From Roseateles koreensis (lineage in GTDB: Bacteria; Pseudomonadota; Gammaproteobacteria; Burkholderiales; Burkholderiaceae_C): 64,000 bases of DNA. The notes beneath the pieces are model-generated. The model did not search any database and was not told the origin of the DNA. It worked only from the letters and a program-made list of their open reading frames with translations. The position numbers were made by a program, and so were the translations under genes. Every line of letters starts with the position of its first letter. Position 1 is the stretch's first letter. Shown here one piece after another: positions 54,356 through 63,057 of this stretch. Where the stretch lies: NCBI RefSeq assembly GCF_028595305.1, contig NZ_JAQQXS010000008.1:62001-126000 (forward strand), read 5' to 3'.

Positions 54356-56317
54356 TCACCCCCGCTGCCCCAACGCCCTCGCAATCCTGTGCCTCGCCAC
54401 CGTCGTCTTGGGCACCTTCATCGTGAACCAGCTGCGCACGTCTTCATCCAGGCCGATGCCGTGCATATAGTTGTAGATGGCTTTCTTGAGGCCCAGGCCC
54501 AGGCGATCGTGGTCAACGCCGGTGGGGTCGATGAAGCCGACATCGTTTTGCGCGAAGCCGCCGGGGGGGAGGTCGATCAAGCTAACGCCGTACTCTTGCG
54601 GGTTCTTACCCACGGGTGAATGCACGGTGCAGGCGAAGCGGTGGAAGAAGCCGCTTTGGATGCAGCCTTGCTCGAACAGCTGGCGCACATATTCCAGAGC
54701 ATCGACGGTGTCTTGCACCGTTTGCGTCGGGAAGCCGTACATCAGATAGGCGTGGACCAGCACGCCTGCGTCGGTGAAGCTGCGGGTGACGCGCGCCACT
54801 TGCTCGACGGACACGCCTTTTTTCATCAGCGTGAGCAACCGGTCGGACGCCACTTCCAGGCCACCGGAGATGGCGATGCAGCCGCTGTCGGCCAGTTGCT
54901 GGCACAGCTCGGGGCTGAAGGATTTTTCGAAGCGGATATTGCCCCACCAGGAGATGTCCAGCTGGCGCGCCTTCAGCTCGGCGGCCAGGGTTTTGAGGGC
55001 TTTGGGCGGGGCGGCTTCGTCAACAAAATGGAAGCCGGTTTGGCCGGTCTCTTGCACGATGGCTTCAATGCGGTCCACCAGGGTGGCGGCCGAGGCGCCC
55101 TCGTAGCGGGAGATGTAGTCCAGGTTCACATCGCAGAAGCTGCATTTCTTCCAGTAACAGCCATGTGCCACGGTGAGCTTGTTCCAGCGCCCGTCGCTCC
55201 ACAGCCGGTTCATGGGGTTGAGCATGTCCAGCAGGGACAGGTAACGGTCCAGCGGCAGGCCGTCCCAGGTGGGCGTGCCGACTTCGGCAAAGGCAACATC
55301 GGGCTCAACGAAGTTGACATAACGAACAATTTGATCGGTGTCGTCGCGCAGGAATGTGCGCACCAGTCGAGCTGCTGACCGTTTGCCTTGCAGGTGCTCC
55401 AGCAACGCGAGCAAGGGGCGTTCACCGGCGTCGAGGGTCAGGAAGTCAAAGTAGTCGAAGACGCGCGGCTCTGTGAGTTCGCGCAGCTCGGTGTTGACGA
55501 AGCCACCGCCCAGCGCAAGTTTGATGTCGGGGTAACGCGCCTTGAGCGTCTGGGCGATGCGGAAGGCGGCGTAGACGGCGCCCGGAAACGGCACGGAGAT
55601 CAGCACCAGCTGCGGCTGATGTTTCTCAATGACCGCAAGGGTCAGGTCTTGCAGTGTCCTATCGACCAGGTTCAACGGTGCTGCCAGGGCTTGTGCCAGG
55701 GGTTCGAAGCTGGGTTGGCTGGTGGCGAGTGATTCGGCGTAGCGAACAAATTCAAAGCGCGGGTCCACGGCGTCTCGCAGCACGTCGGCCAGATCGTTCA
55801 GGTACAGGGTGGCCAGATGGCGTGCGCGGTCCTGCAGGCCCAGGGCGCCGAAGGCCCAGGCCAGGGGATCGCCGCCTTCGTCATCAACGTAGACATCCAG
55901 TGTTGCAAAGCGCGCACCTTCCGGCAGGAACTGGCGGGTGTTGATGCGGTGCGCCAGGGTTGGATCGCGCCCTTGCAGAAAGGCGATGGTGGGTGTGATG
56001 GTGGAGAGATAGCGGTCGAACTGATCGAGAAACGCTGTGATCTGGGGTGCGATTTGGGGGCTGGCGGCCACCTTGAGTTGGGCCTGTTCACGCAAGGCCT
56101 GGAGGCCCTTGCGCGAGAAGAGCGCCAACATCAGGGCCAGAGCCAAATCCTCTTGCACCGCATCGACGCTACGCGACCGCAGAAAACCCGTGAGGTAGGC
56201 GGTGGAGGGGTACGGCGTGTTCAGCTGCGTCATCGGCGGAATGATCGACAGCACGCGCAGGGCACCCGCGCCGGACAAGGGCGGCGTGGGCGCGAGAAAA
56301 GACAGGGGCGATGACAT
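54356..56317 (-). CDS. B12-binding-type radical SAM protein
   Basis: A 653-residue radical SAM protein. The N-terminal part has a Rossmann-like domain (about 210-300: LVLISVPFPGAVYAAFRIAQ, then ALGGGFVNTEL) related to cobalamin-binding domains, but without the usual DxHxxG motif. The iron-sulfur motif is CYWKKCSFC, a C-x4-C-x2-C spacing and not the common C-x3-C-x2-C. The barrel continues with FVDEAAPPKALKTLA, WWGNIRFEKSFSPELCQQL and SGGLEVASDRLLTLMKKG. Reaction unknown; such proteins often act on lipids, hopanoids or peptides. Its neighbours give no hint. Confidence 0.87.
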   Translation of the reverse strand: MSSPLSFLAPTPPLSGAGALRVLSIIPPMTQLNTPYPSTAYLTGFLRSRSVDAVQEDLALALMLALFSRKGLQALREQAQLKVAASPQIAPQITAFLDQFDRYLSTITPTIAFLQGRDPTLAHRINTRQFLPEGARFATLDVYVDDEGGDPLAWAFGALGLQDRARHLATLYLNDLADVLRDAVDPRFEFVRYAESLATSQPSFEPLAQALAAPLNLVDRTLQDLTLAVIEKHQPQLVLISVPFPGAVYAAFRIAQTLKARYPDIKLALGGGFVNTELRELTEPRVFDYFDFLTLDAGERPLLALLEHLQGKRSAARLVRTFLRDDTDQIVRYVNFVEPDVAFAEVGTPTWDGLPLDRYLSLLDMLNPMNRLWSDGRWNKLTVAHGCYWKKCSFCDVNLDYISRYEGASAATLVDRIEAIVQETGQTGFHFVDEAAPPKALKTLAAELKARQLDISWWGNIRFEKSFSPELCQQLADSGCIAISGGLEVASDRLLTLMKKGVSVEQVARVTRSFTDAGVLVHAYLMYGFPTQTVQDTVDALEYVRQLFEQGCIQSGFFHRFACTVHSPVGKNPQEYGVSLIDLPPGGFAQNDVGFIDPTGVDHDRLGLGLKKAIYNYMHGIGLDEDVRSWFTMKVPKTTVARHRIARALGQRG

Positions 56318-56462
56318 GGCGGCGCTGAGAGCCCCTTTTTGGGGGCGGGGGGCTTGAAAAGACGGCGCTGGGCGCTGGAGGCGCCAGGGCAGCGCGGTGC
56401 GCTATTTTGCCAGCCAAGCGATTTTCACGCTGCGCCCTGCAATTGCCGCAGCGTGCCGGCCT

Positions 56463-57875
56463 TCAACTGCTGCTCAAGGTGCACTGAAGTTGCGCGTTAG
56501 TGGCGCAGGGGCCGAGCCAGCGCAGCTGGGTTGCGGTAGCGGGCGGCAAGGGGGCGTTCAAGCTGGTCGGTGGCGTGGCACCCGTGCTGAAGTTGGCCAG
56601 GATGGTCCAACTGCCTGAGCTGCCAACGCGGTATTCCAGGGCGTAGCTGCTGTTGGGCCGCAGGGCGCGCGTGGTGATCACGTATTGCGTGCCTTGTAGT
56701 GCGATGCTGGGTTTGTCGGTGAAGGGTTGGGCCAGGGGTTCGCCCACAAACAAGCCTTGCCCCGGCCATTGCACAGACTTCCAGTAGGCTTCGAGCACCG
56801 TGGCGCCGCGGTAGTACTGGCCAATCAGGGTTGAGGCCTGCGGGAATTTTGCGCTGTAGTTGCAGGGCTCTTCCACGGTGCCATAACTGGCTGTGACGCC
56901 GGCGTTCAGCCAGTCCAAAACGGTTGTTTGCCCGGCGGAAGGGATCATGCCGCCAAAGGACGTGAGGTGGTCGGCCACTGCACCGGGCCGATAGCTGTTG
57001 CTGGCGATGTTGGGCACGGTCGCCAGCCCGGTGAAATAGAACAAGACGCCGGTTTTGCCGCTGATGGTTTCAGTGCTGGACTGCGCGGAACTTTCGATGT
57101 AGCTGAGCGTCAAGCGGCTCGCCCATGCCGCAGGCAGTCCGGCAAAGTCGGTATAGCGAATGTTGCGGGCGGTGTCTGTGGTGCGAATCAGGTAGCCGTC
57201 GCCCGTCGGGTAGCTGGCATCCGCCGCGACGCCGCGATCGATCAAGGTCTTGGCGGCGGCCAGGGTGGTGGCGCCCAGCAACATCGAGGGGCGCATCTTG
57301 AGATCGCTCCAGGGGCTTTGTGATTCCGAGTCGAAATAGGCGGAGGTGGCCGTGGCAACGCAACCGCTGCCGCAGTATTTGCTGTCGTAGCCAAAGGCCA
57401 GGGCGCTGGTGATGCTCATGCTGCAGGTGCCCACCACGCGGGTGGGTGCCGCCCAAGTGACCAGGGTAGCTTGCACGCTGGTGGGCATTTGAGCGTCGAT
57501 GCTGGCCTTCAAGGTGGCGAAATCGCTGGCGGAAATGGCGGCAGCGCTGGTGTCTACCTTGACCCGCACGATATTGGCTGCCGGGATGCCGCGGGCCGCT
57601 TGGTAGTAGGTGGCGACCGCTTCTGACAGCGCGTCGCCGTCGGCCACGATCACGCCGAGCGTGCTGGCGCTCAGGCCCTGGTGCGCGAGGCTGAGCCCCA
57701 AGGTGGTGGTGGCGCTGCCTACGGGCGTCGGTGTCGTGGCCGTGCCGTCAGTGCTTGTGCTGCTCGTACCGTTCGCGCTCCCACCCCCACCGCATGCAGC
57801 AACACACAGGCAAAAGCACAGTGCAAGCGAGAGGCGAGGGAGGCGGGGGCGGGGAAATCGAAAGTGTTCAAACAT
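56463..57875 (-). CDS. TIGR03790-type secreted lipoprotein
   Basis: A 470-residue exported protein. From ATG 57875 it has a basic N-terminus (MFEHFRFPRPRLPRLS), a hydrophobic core and lipobox VAAC, then a Gly/Ser/Thr/Pro linker. The body fits the TIGR03790 family of unknown function: LGVIVADGDALSEAVATYYQ, AARGIPAANIVRVKVD, and GDGYLIRTTDTARN. The C-terminal 90 residues (about 375-465) look like a fibronectin-type or beta-sandwich module. Several cysteine pairs may form disulfides. An upstream in-frame start (57938) would bury the signal peptide and is rejected. Confidence 0.82.
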   Translation of the reverse strand: MFEHFRFPRPRLPRLSLALCFCLCVAACGGGGSANGTSSTSTDGTATTPTPVGSATTTLGLSLAHQGLSASTLGVIVADGDALSEAVATYYQAARGIPAANIVRVKVDTSAAAISASDFATLKASIDAQMPTSVQATLVTWAAPTRVVGTCSMSITSALAFGYDSKYCGSGCVATATSAYFDSESQSPWSDLKMRPSMLLGATTLAAAKTLIDRGVAADASYPTGDGYLIRTTDTARNIRYTDFAGLPAAWASRLTLSYIESSAQSSTETISGKTGVLFYFTGLATVPNIASNSYRPGAVADHLTSFGGMIPSAGQTTVLDWLNAGVTASYGTVEEPCNYSAKFPQASTLIGQYYRGATVLEAYWKSVQWPGQGLFVGEPLAQPFTDKPSIALQGTQYVITTRALRPNSSYALEYRVGSSGSWTILANFSTGATPPTSLNAPLPPATATQLRWLGPCATNAQLQCTLSSS

Positions 57876-58459
57876 GGCACGAAGTGTTCCATCCCGCAAC
57901 ACGGGTTGATGAGGTGAATTGATGGATCGGATTTGCACAGTTTTTCAAATGACTGGCACGAAATTCGCTCAGCTGACACGGGCAAGCCACAGACGCGTGC
58001 TGGCGACTTCGCCAAAACGCAACAAAAGTCCCGAATGTGGCAGCGGTTGTTGCGAATCCACATCGTTGCTTTTCTCCAAAAAAGTGCAAAACCACTTTGT
58101 ATAACTTGCCACTTTTATGGGGATATACAGAGAGTGAGTACTAGCACTTGTCACCAGAACGGTGCAAATTGCCCGTAAAAACCCCAAGTGCGTGCACAGG
58201 GGGTCGGCCCCTACTATTCGTTCACGTTATGCCGATGTCGCGAAAGCGAATGGGCAAAGGCGGGCTGAGGAGACAAACTCAAGCGGTAATTCAAGACGAA
58301 AAAAGTGACACTGTCACAATCACGAGCGCCTGGAGCTATTCAGGCGCTCGTTTTATTTGTGGCTCACTTGTGGCCCGCCATCGCGCACGATCAACGTATG
58401 CTGACGCGGCTTTGTTTCTCTTCTGTTGCGCTGGGGTCCTCTCGCAGACTCCCTCCCCC
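57876..58459. other. Gene-free region ending in a terminator; possible small RNA
   Basis: About 580 bp between the leftward lipoprotein gene and tauE. Frames on the + strand show no recognisable product. A strong rightward terminator at 58323-58358 with no protein gene before it suggests a small RNA or a leader with attenuation. GTGACA-C-TGTCAC (58305-58317) is a near-perfect palindrome just before it, and GGGG-TCG-GCCCC-like pairing occurs near 58200. No convincing promoter was found. Confidence 0.4.
58323..58358 (+). terminator. Intrinsic terminator without an obvious upstream gene
   Basis: CGAGCGCCTG (58323-58332) pairs perfectly with CAGGCGCTCG (58341-58350) around GAGCTATT and is followed by TTTTATTT. 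It is about 100 bp before tauE, so it would stop a transcript started to its left, in the gene-free region. Confidence 0.85.
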
Positions 58460-59221
58460 ATGCTTGAATTCGCTTTACTTGCACTGGCCTCCCTGATGGC
58501 CGGATTTGTTGACGCCGTGGTGGGCGGCGGCGGCCTTATTCTGGTGCCGACCTTGTTCAGCGCCTTTCCGCAAGCTGCGCCGGCGACCTTGTTCGGCACC
58601 AACAAGGCGGCGGCCAGCTGGGGGACGGCATGGTCCACCGCTCAGTATGTCAAGCGGGTGTCCTTGAATTGGCGAGGCCTGTTGCCGGCCGCCGCTGTGG
58701 GCGTGCTGGGCAGCTTTGCCGGTGCGTGGACGGTGACCCTGGTGGACGCTGGATTCTTGCGTCGTGCCCTGCCCCTGATTTTGCTGGCGGTGCTGGTCTA
58801 CACACTCTCCCGTAAAGATCTGGGGCGACATCACGCCCCGCGCTTTACCGGCCGTGCTGAAACAGGCGTGGCGGCCGCGATCGGGTTGTGCATTGGCTTT
58901 TATGACGGCTTCTTTGGTCCGGGCACGGGCAGCTTTTTTGTCTTTCTCTTCGTGCGTGTTCTCGGTTATGACTTTCTGAACGCGTCGGCGACCGCCAAAT
59001 TGATGAATTTGGGAACCAATCTGGCGGCGCTGGCCCTGTTGACGGCCAAAGGCCATGTCTGGTGGCAGATCGGGCTGATCATGGGCGCCGCCAACGTGCT
59101 GGGGAGCCTGGTTGGAACACGCATGGCGCTCGCCCGGGGCGCCTCTTTTGTACGCGGCATGTTCGTCTTGGTCGTGAGCGCCCTGATCTTGAAAACGGGG
59201 TGGGACGCGTTCTTGCGCTGA
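58460..59221 (+). CDS. TauE/SafE family sulfite exporter-type membrane protein
   Basis: A 253-residue protein with about eight membrane segments and the two related repeats of the TauE/SafE (DUF81) family: FALLALASLMAGFVDAVVGGGGLI near the N-terminus (split here as LASLMAGFVDAVVGGGG) and GLCIGFYDGFFGPGTGSFF in the middle. Members export sulfite, sulfoacetate or related anions, but most are uncharacterised. ATG 58460 puts the first membrane segment at the N-terminus; the frame runs open much further upstream through the terminator, which is not coding. Confidence 0.9.
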   Translation: MLEFALLALASLMAGFVDAVVGGGGLILVPTLFSAFPQAAPATLFGTNKAAASWGTAWSTAQYVKRVSLNWRGLLPAAAVGVLGSFAGAWTVTLVDAGFLRRALPLILLAVLVYTLSRKDLGRHHAPRFTGRAETGVAAAIGLCIGFYDGFFGPGTGSFFVFLFVRVLGYDFLNASATAKLMNLGTNLAALALLTAKGHVWWQIGLIMGAANVLGSLVGTRMALARGASFVRGMFVLVVSALILKTGWDAFLR

Positions 59222-59358
59222 TGGTGAGTGTGGCATCGGCGGCGTGCCGCGGCTATTCTTGGCCAGCCCGTCCGTCGTGTTGTCGCGTCATCCCGTTTTT
59301 CGACTGCCCTGCCTAGAGGCGGCGCGCTACTATTCAATTCTTGGAAGGGACTGTGACC

Positions 59359-60177
59359 ATGCCTGTTGATCCGCAACTCCGTACGCTTGAAATTGAAATT
59401 CCGACGCAGCCTGAAGTGCTGGTCAAGTTGTCGCTGTTGATGGCGGCGGAAGACATTGATCTGCTGGCAATGTCCGCCTTGGTCGAAAGCGATATGGCTT
59501 TGGCCGCCGCGGTGTTGAAGGCGGTCAACTCATCGCTGTACGGTTTGCGCGGCAAAGTACAAACTGTGCACCAAGCCCTGACCTATCTGGGCATGCGCGA
59601 GGTCTCGGGCATCACGTTTGAAATGGGCCTGCGCGCTGCGTTTCCACCCACAGCGGAGCTTGATCCCGTTTGGCGTCGGGCGTCAGAGCGTGGCGTCATC
59701 ATGGGCCGCATGGGGCAAATGCTGGGCGTCGACCCCTGGGCGGCGCATTCGGCGGGCTTGTTCGAGGAGTGCGGCAAGGCGGTCTTGTATCGCCATGCAC
59801 CCGCCCACTATCCGGCGATGCTGCGTGCCGCTACGCGGGATGTGGAGTTGATTGAACTGGAACACCGCGCCTTCGGCGTCAGTCATGACGCCTTGGGTGC
59901 TGCCCTGTGCGAGAGCTGGGGGCTGGCTGCAGCGGCGGTTGCCAGTGTGCGCTATCACGTTGAAGTGCAGGACACCTTGCTCATGCCCGAGGCTATGCAG
60001 CGCCGTGGAGTGAGCGCGATTTCAACCGTAGCTTGGGCCATGCTGCAGCAACCCGACCTGTTGGAGCAGGTGGTGCACGAAATTTCACCGCAGGCATCCT
60101 TGGATGAAACCTTGGTGTTGCGGGCCGCACGCCGTGTGGGTGAGCAATTGCAGCAGGCGCAAGAACACGGCCGCTAA
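59359..60177 (+). CDS. HDOD domain signalling protein
   Basis: A 272-residue HDOD-domain protein, a non-catalytic relative of HD phosphohydrolases used in bacterial signalling. Typical segments are the early IPTQPEVLVKLSLLM, VESDMALAAAVLKAVNSSLYGL and VHQALTYLGMREVSGI, then AAHSAGLFEECGKAVLYRHA. No GGDEF, EAL or receiver domain is attached. GGAAGGG precedes the ATG. It is convergent with a GGDEF gene, and a kinase-phosphatase cassette lies nearby, so it fits a regulatory neighbourhood. Output unknown. Confidence 0.88.
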   Translation: MPVDPQLRTLEIEIPTQPEVLVKLSLLMAAEDIDLLAMSALVESDMALAAAVLKAVNSSLYGLRGKVQTVHQALTYLGMREVSGITFEMGLRAAFPPTAELDPVWRRASERGVIMGRMGQMLGVDPWAAHSAGLFEECGKAVLYRHAPAHYPAMLRAATRDVELIELEHRAFGVSHDALGAALCESWGLAAAAVASVRYHVEVQDTLLMPEAMQRRGVSAISTVAWAMLQQPDLLEQVVHEISPQASLDETLVLRAARRVGEQLQQAQEHGR

Positions 60178-60224
60178 ATGAAGATCGGCGGCGATGGGCG
60201 GCAATCAGTGCCGACCCGCCGCAT

Positions 60225-61337
60225 TCAACTGCGCTCAGTGCTGCGTGCTTTGGCTGCCGCCCGGCTGAGGCGGTCTCGCCCAGTGTGCTTGGCGATGTAG
60301 AGGGCCTCATCTGCGGCCTGCAACAGGGCTTGCGGGCTGAGATAAGGATGGGCGGGGCTGTATACCGCCAAGCCGATGCTGACCGTCAGCACGTGCGTTG
60401 TGCCGTCGAGCCCAACGCCCACACCGCCTTCATGGCGAATCGCCAGGGCGCGAAACTCTTCACGCAGTTGCTCCAGCAGTTGCTGGCTGTTGTCTAGCGC
60501 CAAGCCTGGCAGCATGACGACAAATTCCTCGCCGCCAAGTCGTGCCACCAAGTCGGTGTCGCGTTTGAAGTGTTCGCTCAGCAAGCTGGAAAATTGTTGC
60601 AAGGTGGCATTGCCAGCCTCTTGCCCGTAGCGTTCGTTGAAGTTTTTGAATTGATCCAGGTCCAGCACCGCGAGCGCCAAGCATCCCCGTTGCCGCTGGG
60701 CGCGCTTGAATTCACGGCGCAGGCCTTCGTCGAAGACCCGCTGATTGGGCAAGCCGGTTAGCAGGTCTTGCCGGCTCAGCTCGCTCAATTCGCGGGATTT
60801 TTGGGCCAATACCTGTTGAATTTCCCGTAGGGCCTCGTCATGGCGCTCGGCTTGTTCCCGAAATCCATCGGCACGTTGCCGCTCGAGTCGCAAGCCTTGT
60901 CTCAGGGTCTGCACCTGTCCGGCCAATTGCTTGACGGGTTGCAACATCCCGCGTTTGAGCAGCAGGATCAGACACAGGCTTAACAACAAGATGAGCGGAA
61001 TATCCCGCGCCAGTACCGTGGAAAGCGCCTCAGCTGGCGGTGGTTGGTGAGAGGGGATGCCGGCACTGCTGGGTTCGAATACCAGCTCTTTCGAGTCGCT
61101 CAGTGCCTGGGCTTCGAGGTGCAGGGGGTCAATGTGGAGGGCGCTCAGCACGGGTTGCAACGCCGACAAGAATGGCGCGGAGGCCAGCGAGTGCTTCAGC
61201 GACTCCGTCAGGCTGACGGCCAGACTGCAACTCAACAGCACCGCCATGGACAAACGCAAACCGACAGCGCGAACGGGGCTGCCGAGTTGCGCCGGTTCAT
61301 TTTGCAAGTGGGTGTCGGGCGGATGGACTGAGTTCAC
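60225..61337 (-). CDS. Membrane-bound diguanylate cyclase (GGDEF)
   Basis: A 370-residue protein with two membrane segments (about 26-45 and 112-130, IPLILLLSLCLILLLKRG) around a short periplasmic domain, a coiled coil (about 135-190), and a C-terminal GGDEF domain. Active site GGEEF is at 268-272, with I-site RDTD upstream and ALAVLDLDQFKNFNERYG as the metal- and GTP-binding region. It should synthesise c-di-GMP. The start codon is GTG at 61337; the only later in-frame ATG would cut into the first membrane segment. Confidence 0.9.
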   Translation of the reverse strand: MNSVHPPDTHLQNEPAQLGSPVRAVGLRLSMAVLLSCSLAVSLTESLKHSLASAPFLSALQPVLSALHIDPLHLEAQALSDSKELVFEPSSAGIPSHQPPPAEALSTVLARDIPLILLLSLCLILLLKRGMLQPVKQLAGQVQTLRQGLRLERQRADGFREQAERHDEALREIQQVLAQKSRELSELSRQDLLTGLPNQRVFDEGLRREFKRAQRQRGCLALAVLDLDQFKNFNERYGQEAGNATLQQFSSLLSEHFKRDTDLVARLGGEEFVVMLPGLALDNSQQLLEQLREEFRALAIRHEGGVGVGLDGTTHVLTVSIGLAVYSPAHPYLSPQALLQAADEALYIAKHTGRDRLSRAAAKARSTERS

Positions 61338-61457
61338 GACTTTTCAACACAGTTTTGGGCGAAATTCGCTCAAACATTGTGCATGGAATGAGCCGCTTTG
61401 CGGGACGTCATCCGACAGGGAAAATCCCTGCCCTAATCAGGGGATATGCTGTGGCGG

Positions 61458-62123
61458 TCAGCCGTGCACGAATTGCATTTGCGTGCCGGCCAACTCGATC
61501 ACGTCGCCATTTTTCAAGCCGACCGACTCGCCCGTGAGGGGCATGCCGTTGACGCTGGGGCGGGCAGCGCCTTCCACATGGGCGAAAACGTAGCCGCTGG
61601 GCCGCTTGGTGATGGAGGCCACCTGAACCCCTGGTTTACCCACTGTGGTGACCACTTTGGTCAAACTGACTTCACGCCCTGCAGCGGCACCTGTCAGCAC
61701 CTTGATGGTGGCGGGCAAAGCGGTGGCTGCCGTCGGGAGCGAGGCGAATGATGAAGGCAGACCGAAACCGCTGGGCGTGCCACTGGCTACAGCGGCGCCC
61801 GATTTCAAGATCATCGTCTTTTCGTAGTCGCCGTTGTCTTCCAGCAGGAATTTGATCTTGTACTTGCCAATTTCGACGATGTCGTTGTTGGCGAGCAACT
61901 GCTTTTTGATGGCTTTGCCGTTGATGTACGTGCCGTTGGTGGAGTTCAGGTCTTCGATGAAGACATCGGCTCCAACCATCTGTAGCACGGCGTGCTCGCC
62001 GCTGACGGCCAAGTTGTCAATGACGATATCGTTGTACGGCCGGCGCCCAAGCGTGGTCTTGTCCTTTGTAATCTGGACATCTTTGATCACCACGCCGTCG
62101 AGCGAAACCACCAGCTTGCCCAT
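61458..62123 (-). CDS. FHA domain protein
   Basis: A 221-residue protein with an N-terminal forkhead-associated domain (about 22-95): TLGRRPYNDIVIDNLAVSGE has the conserved Gly-Arg and Ser, with His after it, and DLNSTNGTYING the Asn. These bind phosphothreonine peptides. A hydrophobic/Ala-rich linker follows, and a second, degenerate FHA-like half (about 145-220, TTVGKPGVQVASITKRPSG, ending GDVIELAGTQMQFVHG). It follows the phosphatase gene by about 145 bp, and is probably a target or adaptor of the neighbouring kinase. Confidence 0.9.
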   Translation of the reverse strand: MGKLVVSLDGVVIKDVQITKDKTTLGRRPYNDIVIDNLAVSGEHAVLQMVGADVFIEDLNSTNGTYINGKAIKKQLLANNDIVEIGKYKIKFLLEDNGDYEKTMILKSGAAVASGTPSGFGLPSSFASLPTAATALPATIKVLTGAAAGREVSLTKVVTTVGKPGVQVASITKRPSGYVFAHVEGAARPSVNGMPLTGESVGLKNGDVIELAGTQMQFVHG

Positions 62124-62268
62124 CTTTGACCTCAAATCCTGTTGTCATATTTGCGTCCCCGCGCCCAGCACGGCTTGGCGCCGTTTGAGCGCCACCGGAT
62201 GGGATGATAGCCGCCGTTCAGCAGCCGTCGACCGGGTTTGCGATGCGTTCGACCTTGTTTGACGTCCC

Positions 62269-63057
62269 CTAGCGACGCCCAAACGGCCACCAAGAGCGTC
62301 CTTCGGCCTTGACCTTGCCTTCGGCGCGGACAAGTACCAGTGCAATATTGTCGCGTCCGCCCATTTCATTGGCCGCGTCAATCAAGGCGCGCGCGGCCTC
62401 CGAGAGCGAGGGATGGCCCAGCATCAACTGGCGCAAGGTGTCGTCGTCCAGCATGTCGGACAACCCGTCGGAGCAGAAAAGGTAAAGGTCGCCCGGCTGG
62501 CAATCGTGTGGGTGCAACTCGAGCATCACAGCATCTTCGACACCCACAGCACGGGTCACCAGATTCTTGTTGCTGGAATAGACGGCCTCTTCAGGGGTCA
62601 ACAAGCCCGCGTCCAGTTGCTCTTGTAGCAGCGAGTGGTCGCGTGTGATTTGCATCAACTGGCCGCCACGCAGGCGATAGGCGCGCGAGTCGCCTACGTG
62701 GCCCAGCAGCAGACCTTCTTCACGGAATACACCCAGCACCAGGGTCGTGCCCATGCCGGCGTAGCGGGGGTTGGTGTTGGCGGCGTTGAAGATGGCGCGG
62801 TTGGCGTTGTCGACGCAGATGTCCATGGCGCGGCGCACGTCCGCATTGCTGGCTTCGGCGCCCGATTCTTTCAGCCAGCGGCCCAACTCGGCGCGCACGA
62901 AGCTGGTGAGCATCTGGCTGGCCACCTCGCCGGCGTTGTAGCCGCCCATGCCATCGGCGAGCACGGCCAAGCCGACATCTTCGTCCAGTGCCACCGAATC
63001 TTCGTTGTTGTCACGCGCGCGCCCAACATCTGTGGCGCTGAAGAACTCCAAGCTCAT
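62269..63057 (-). CDS. PP2C-type Ser/Thr protein phosphatase (Stp1/PrpC-like)
   Basis: A 262-residue PPM-family phosphatase. The metal-binding motifs are complete: ARDNNEDS, LADGMGGYNAGEVAS, GHVGDSRAYRL, FCSDGLSDML and GGRDNIALVLV. There is no membrane segment, so it is cytoplasmic. Its ATG overlaps the kinase stop by 4 bp, which fits opposing enzymes in one operon. The C-terminal end is basic and aromatic (SWWPFGRR). It should reverse phosphorylation by the adjacent kinase, for instance of the FHA protein. Confidence 0.94.
   Translation of the reverse strand: MSLEFFSATDVGRARDNNEDSVALDEDVGLAVLADGMGGYNAGEVASQMLTSFVRAELGRWLKESGAEASNADVRRAMDICVDNANRAIFNAANTNPRYAGMGTTLVLGVFREEGLLLGHVGDSRAYRLRGGQLMQITRDHSLLQEQLDAGLLTPEEAVYSSNKNLVTRAVGVEDAVMLELHPHDCQPGDLYLFCSDGLSDMLDDDTLRQLMLGHPSLSEAARALIDAANEMGGRDNIALVLVRAEGKVKAEGRSWWPFGRR

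Noticed and set aside
58190-58330. c-di-GMP (GEMM) or other known riboswitch before tauE
   Set aside because: The conserved GEMM segments and a tetraloop-receptor arrangement could not be found; a few similar words (GGGCAAAGGCGGG) are not enough.
58148-58459. N-terminal extension of TauE
   Set aside because: The frame is open but runs through a strong terminator and has no membrane-protein character; the first hydrophobic segment begins at 58460.
57959-61372. Shared 13-mer CGAAATTCGCTCA upstream of the TIGR03790 and GGDEF genes
   Set aside because: About 30 chance pairs of identical 13-mers are expected in 64 kb, and distances to the two starts differ.
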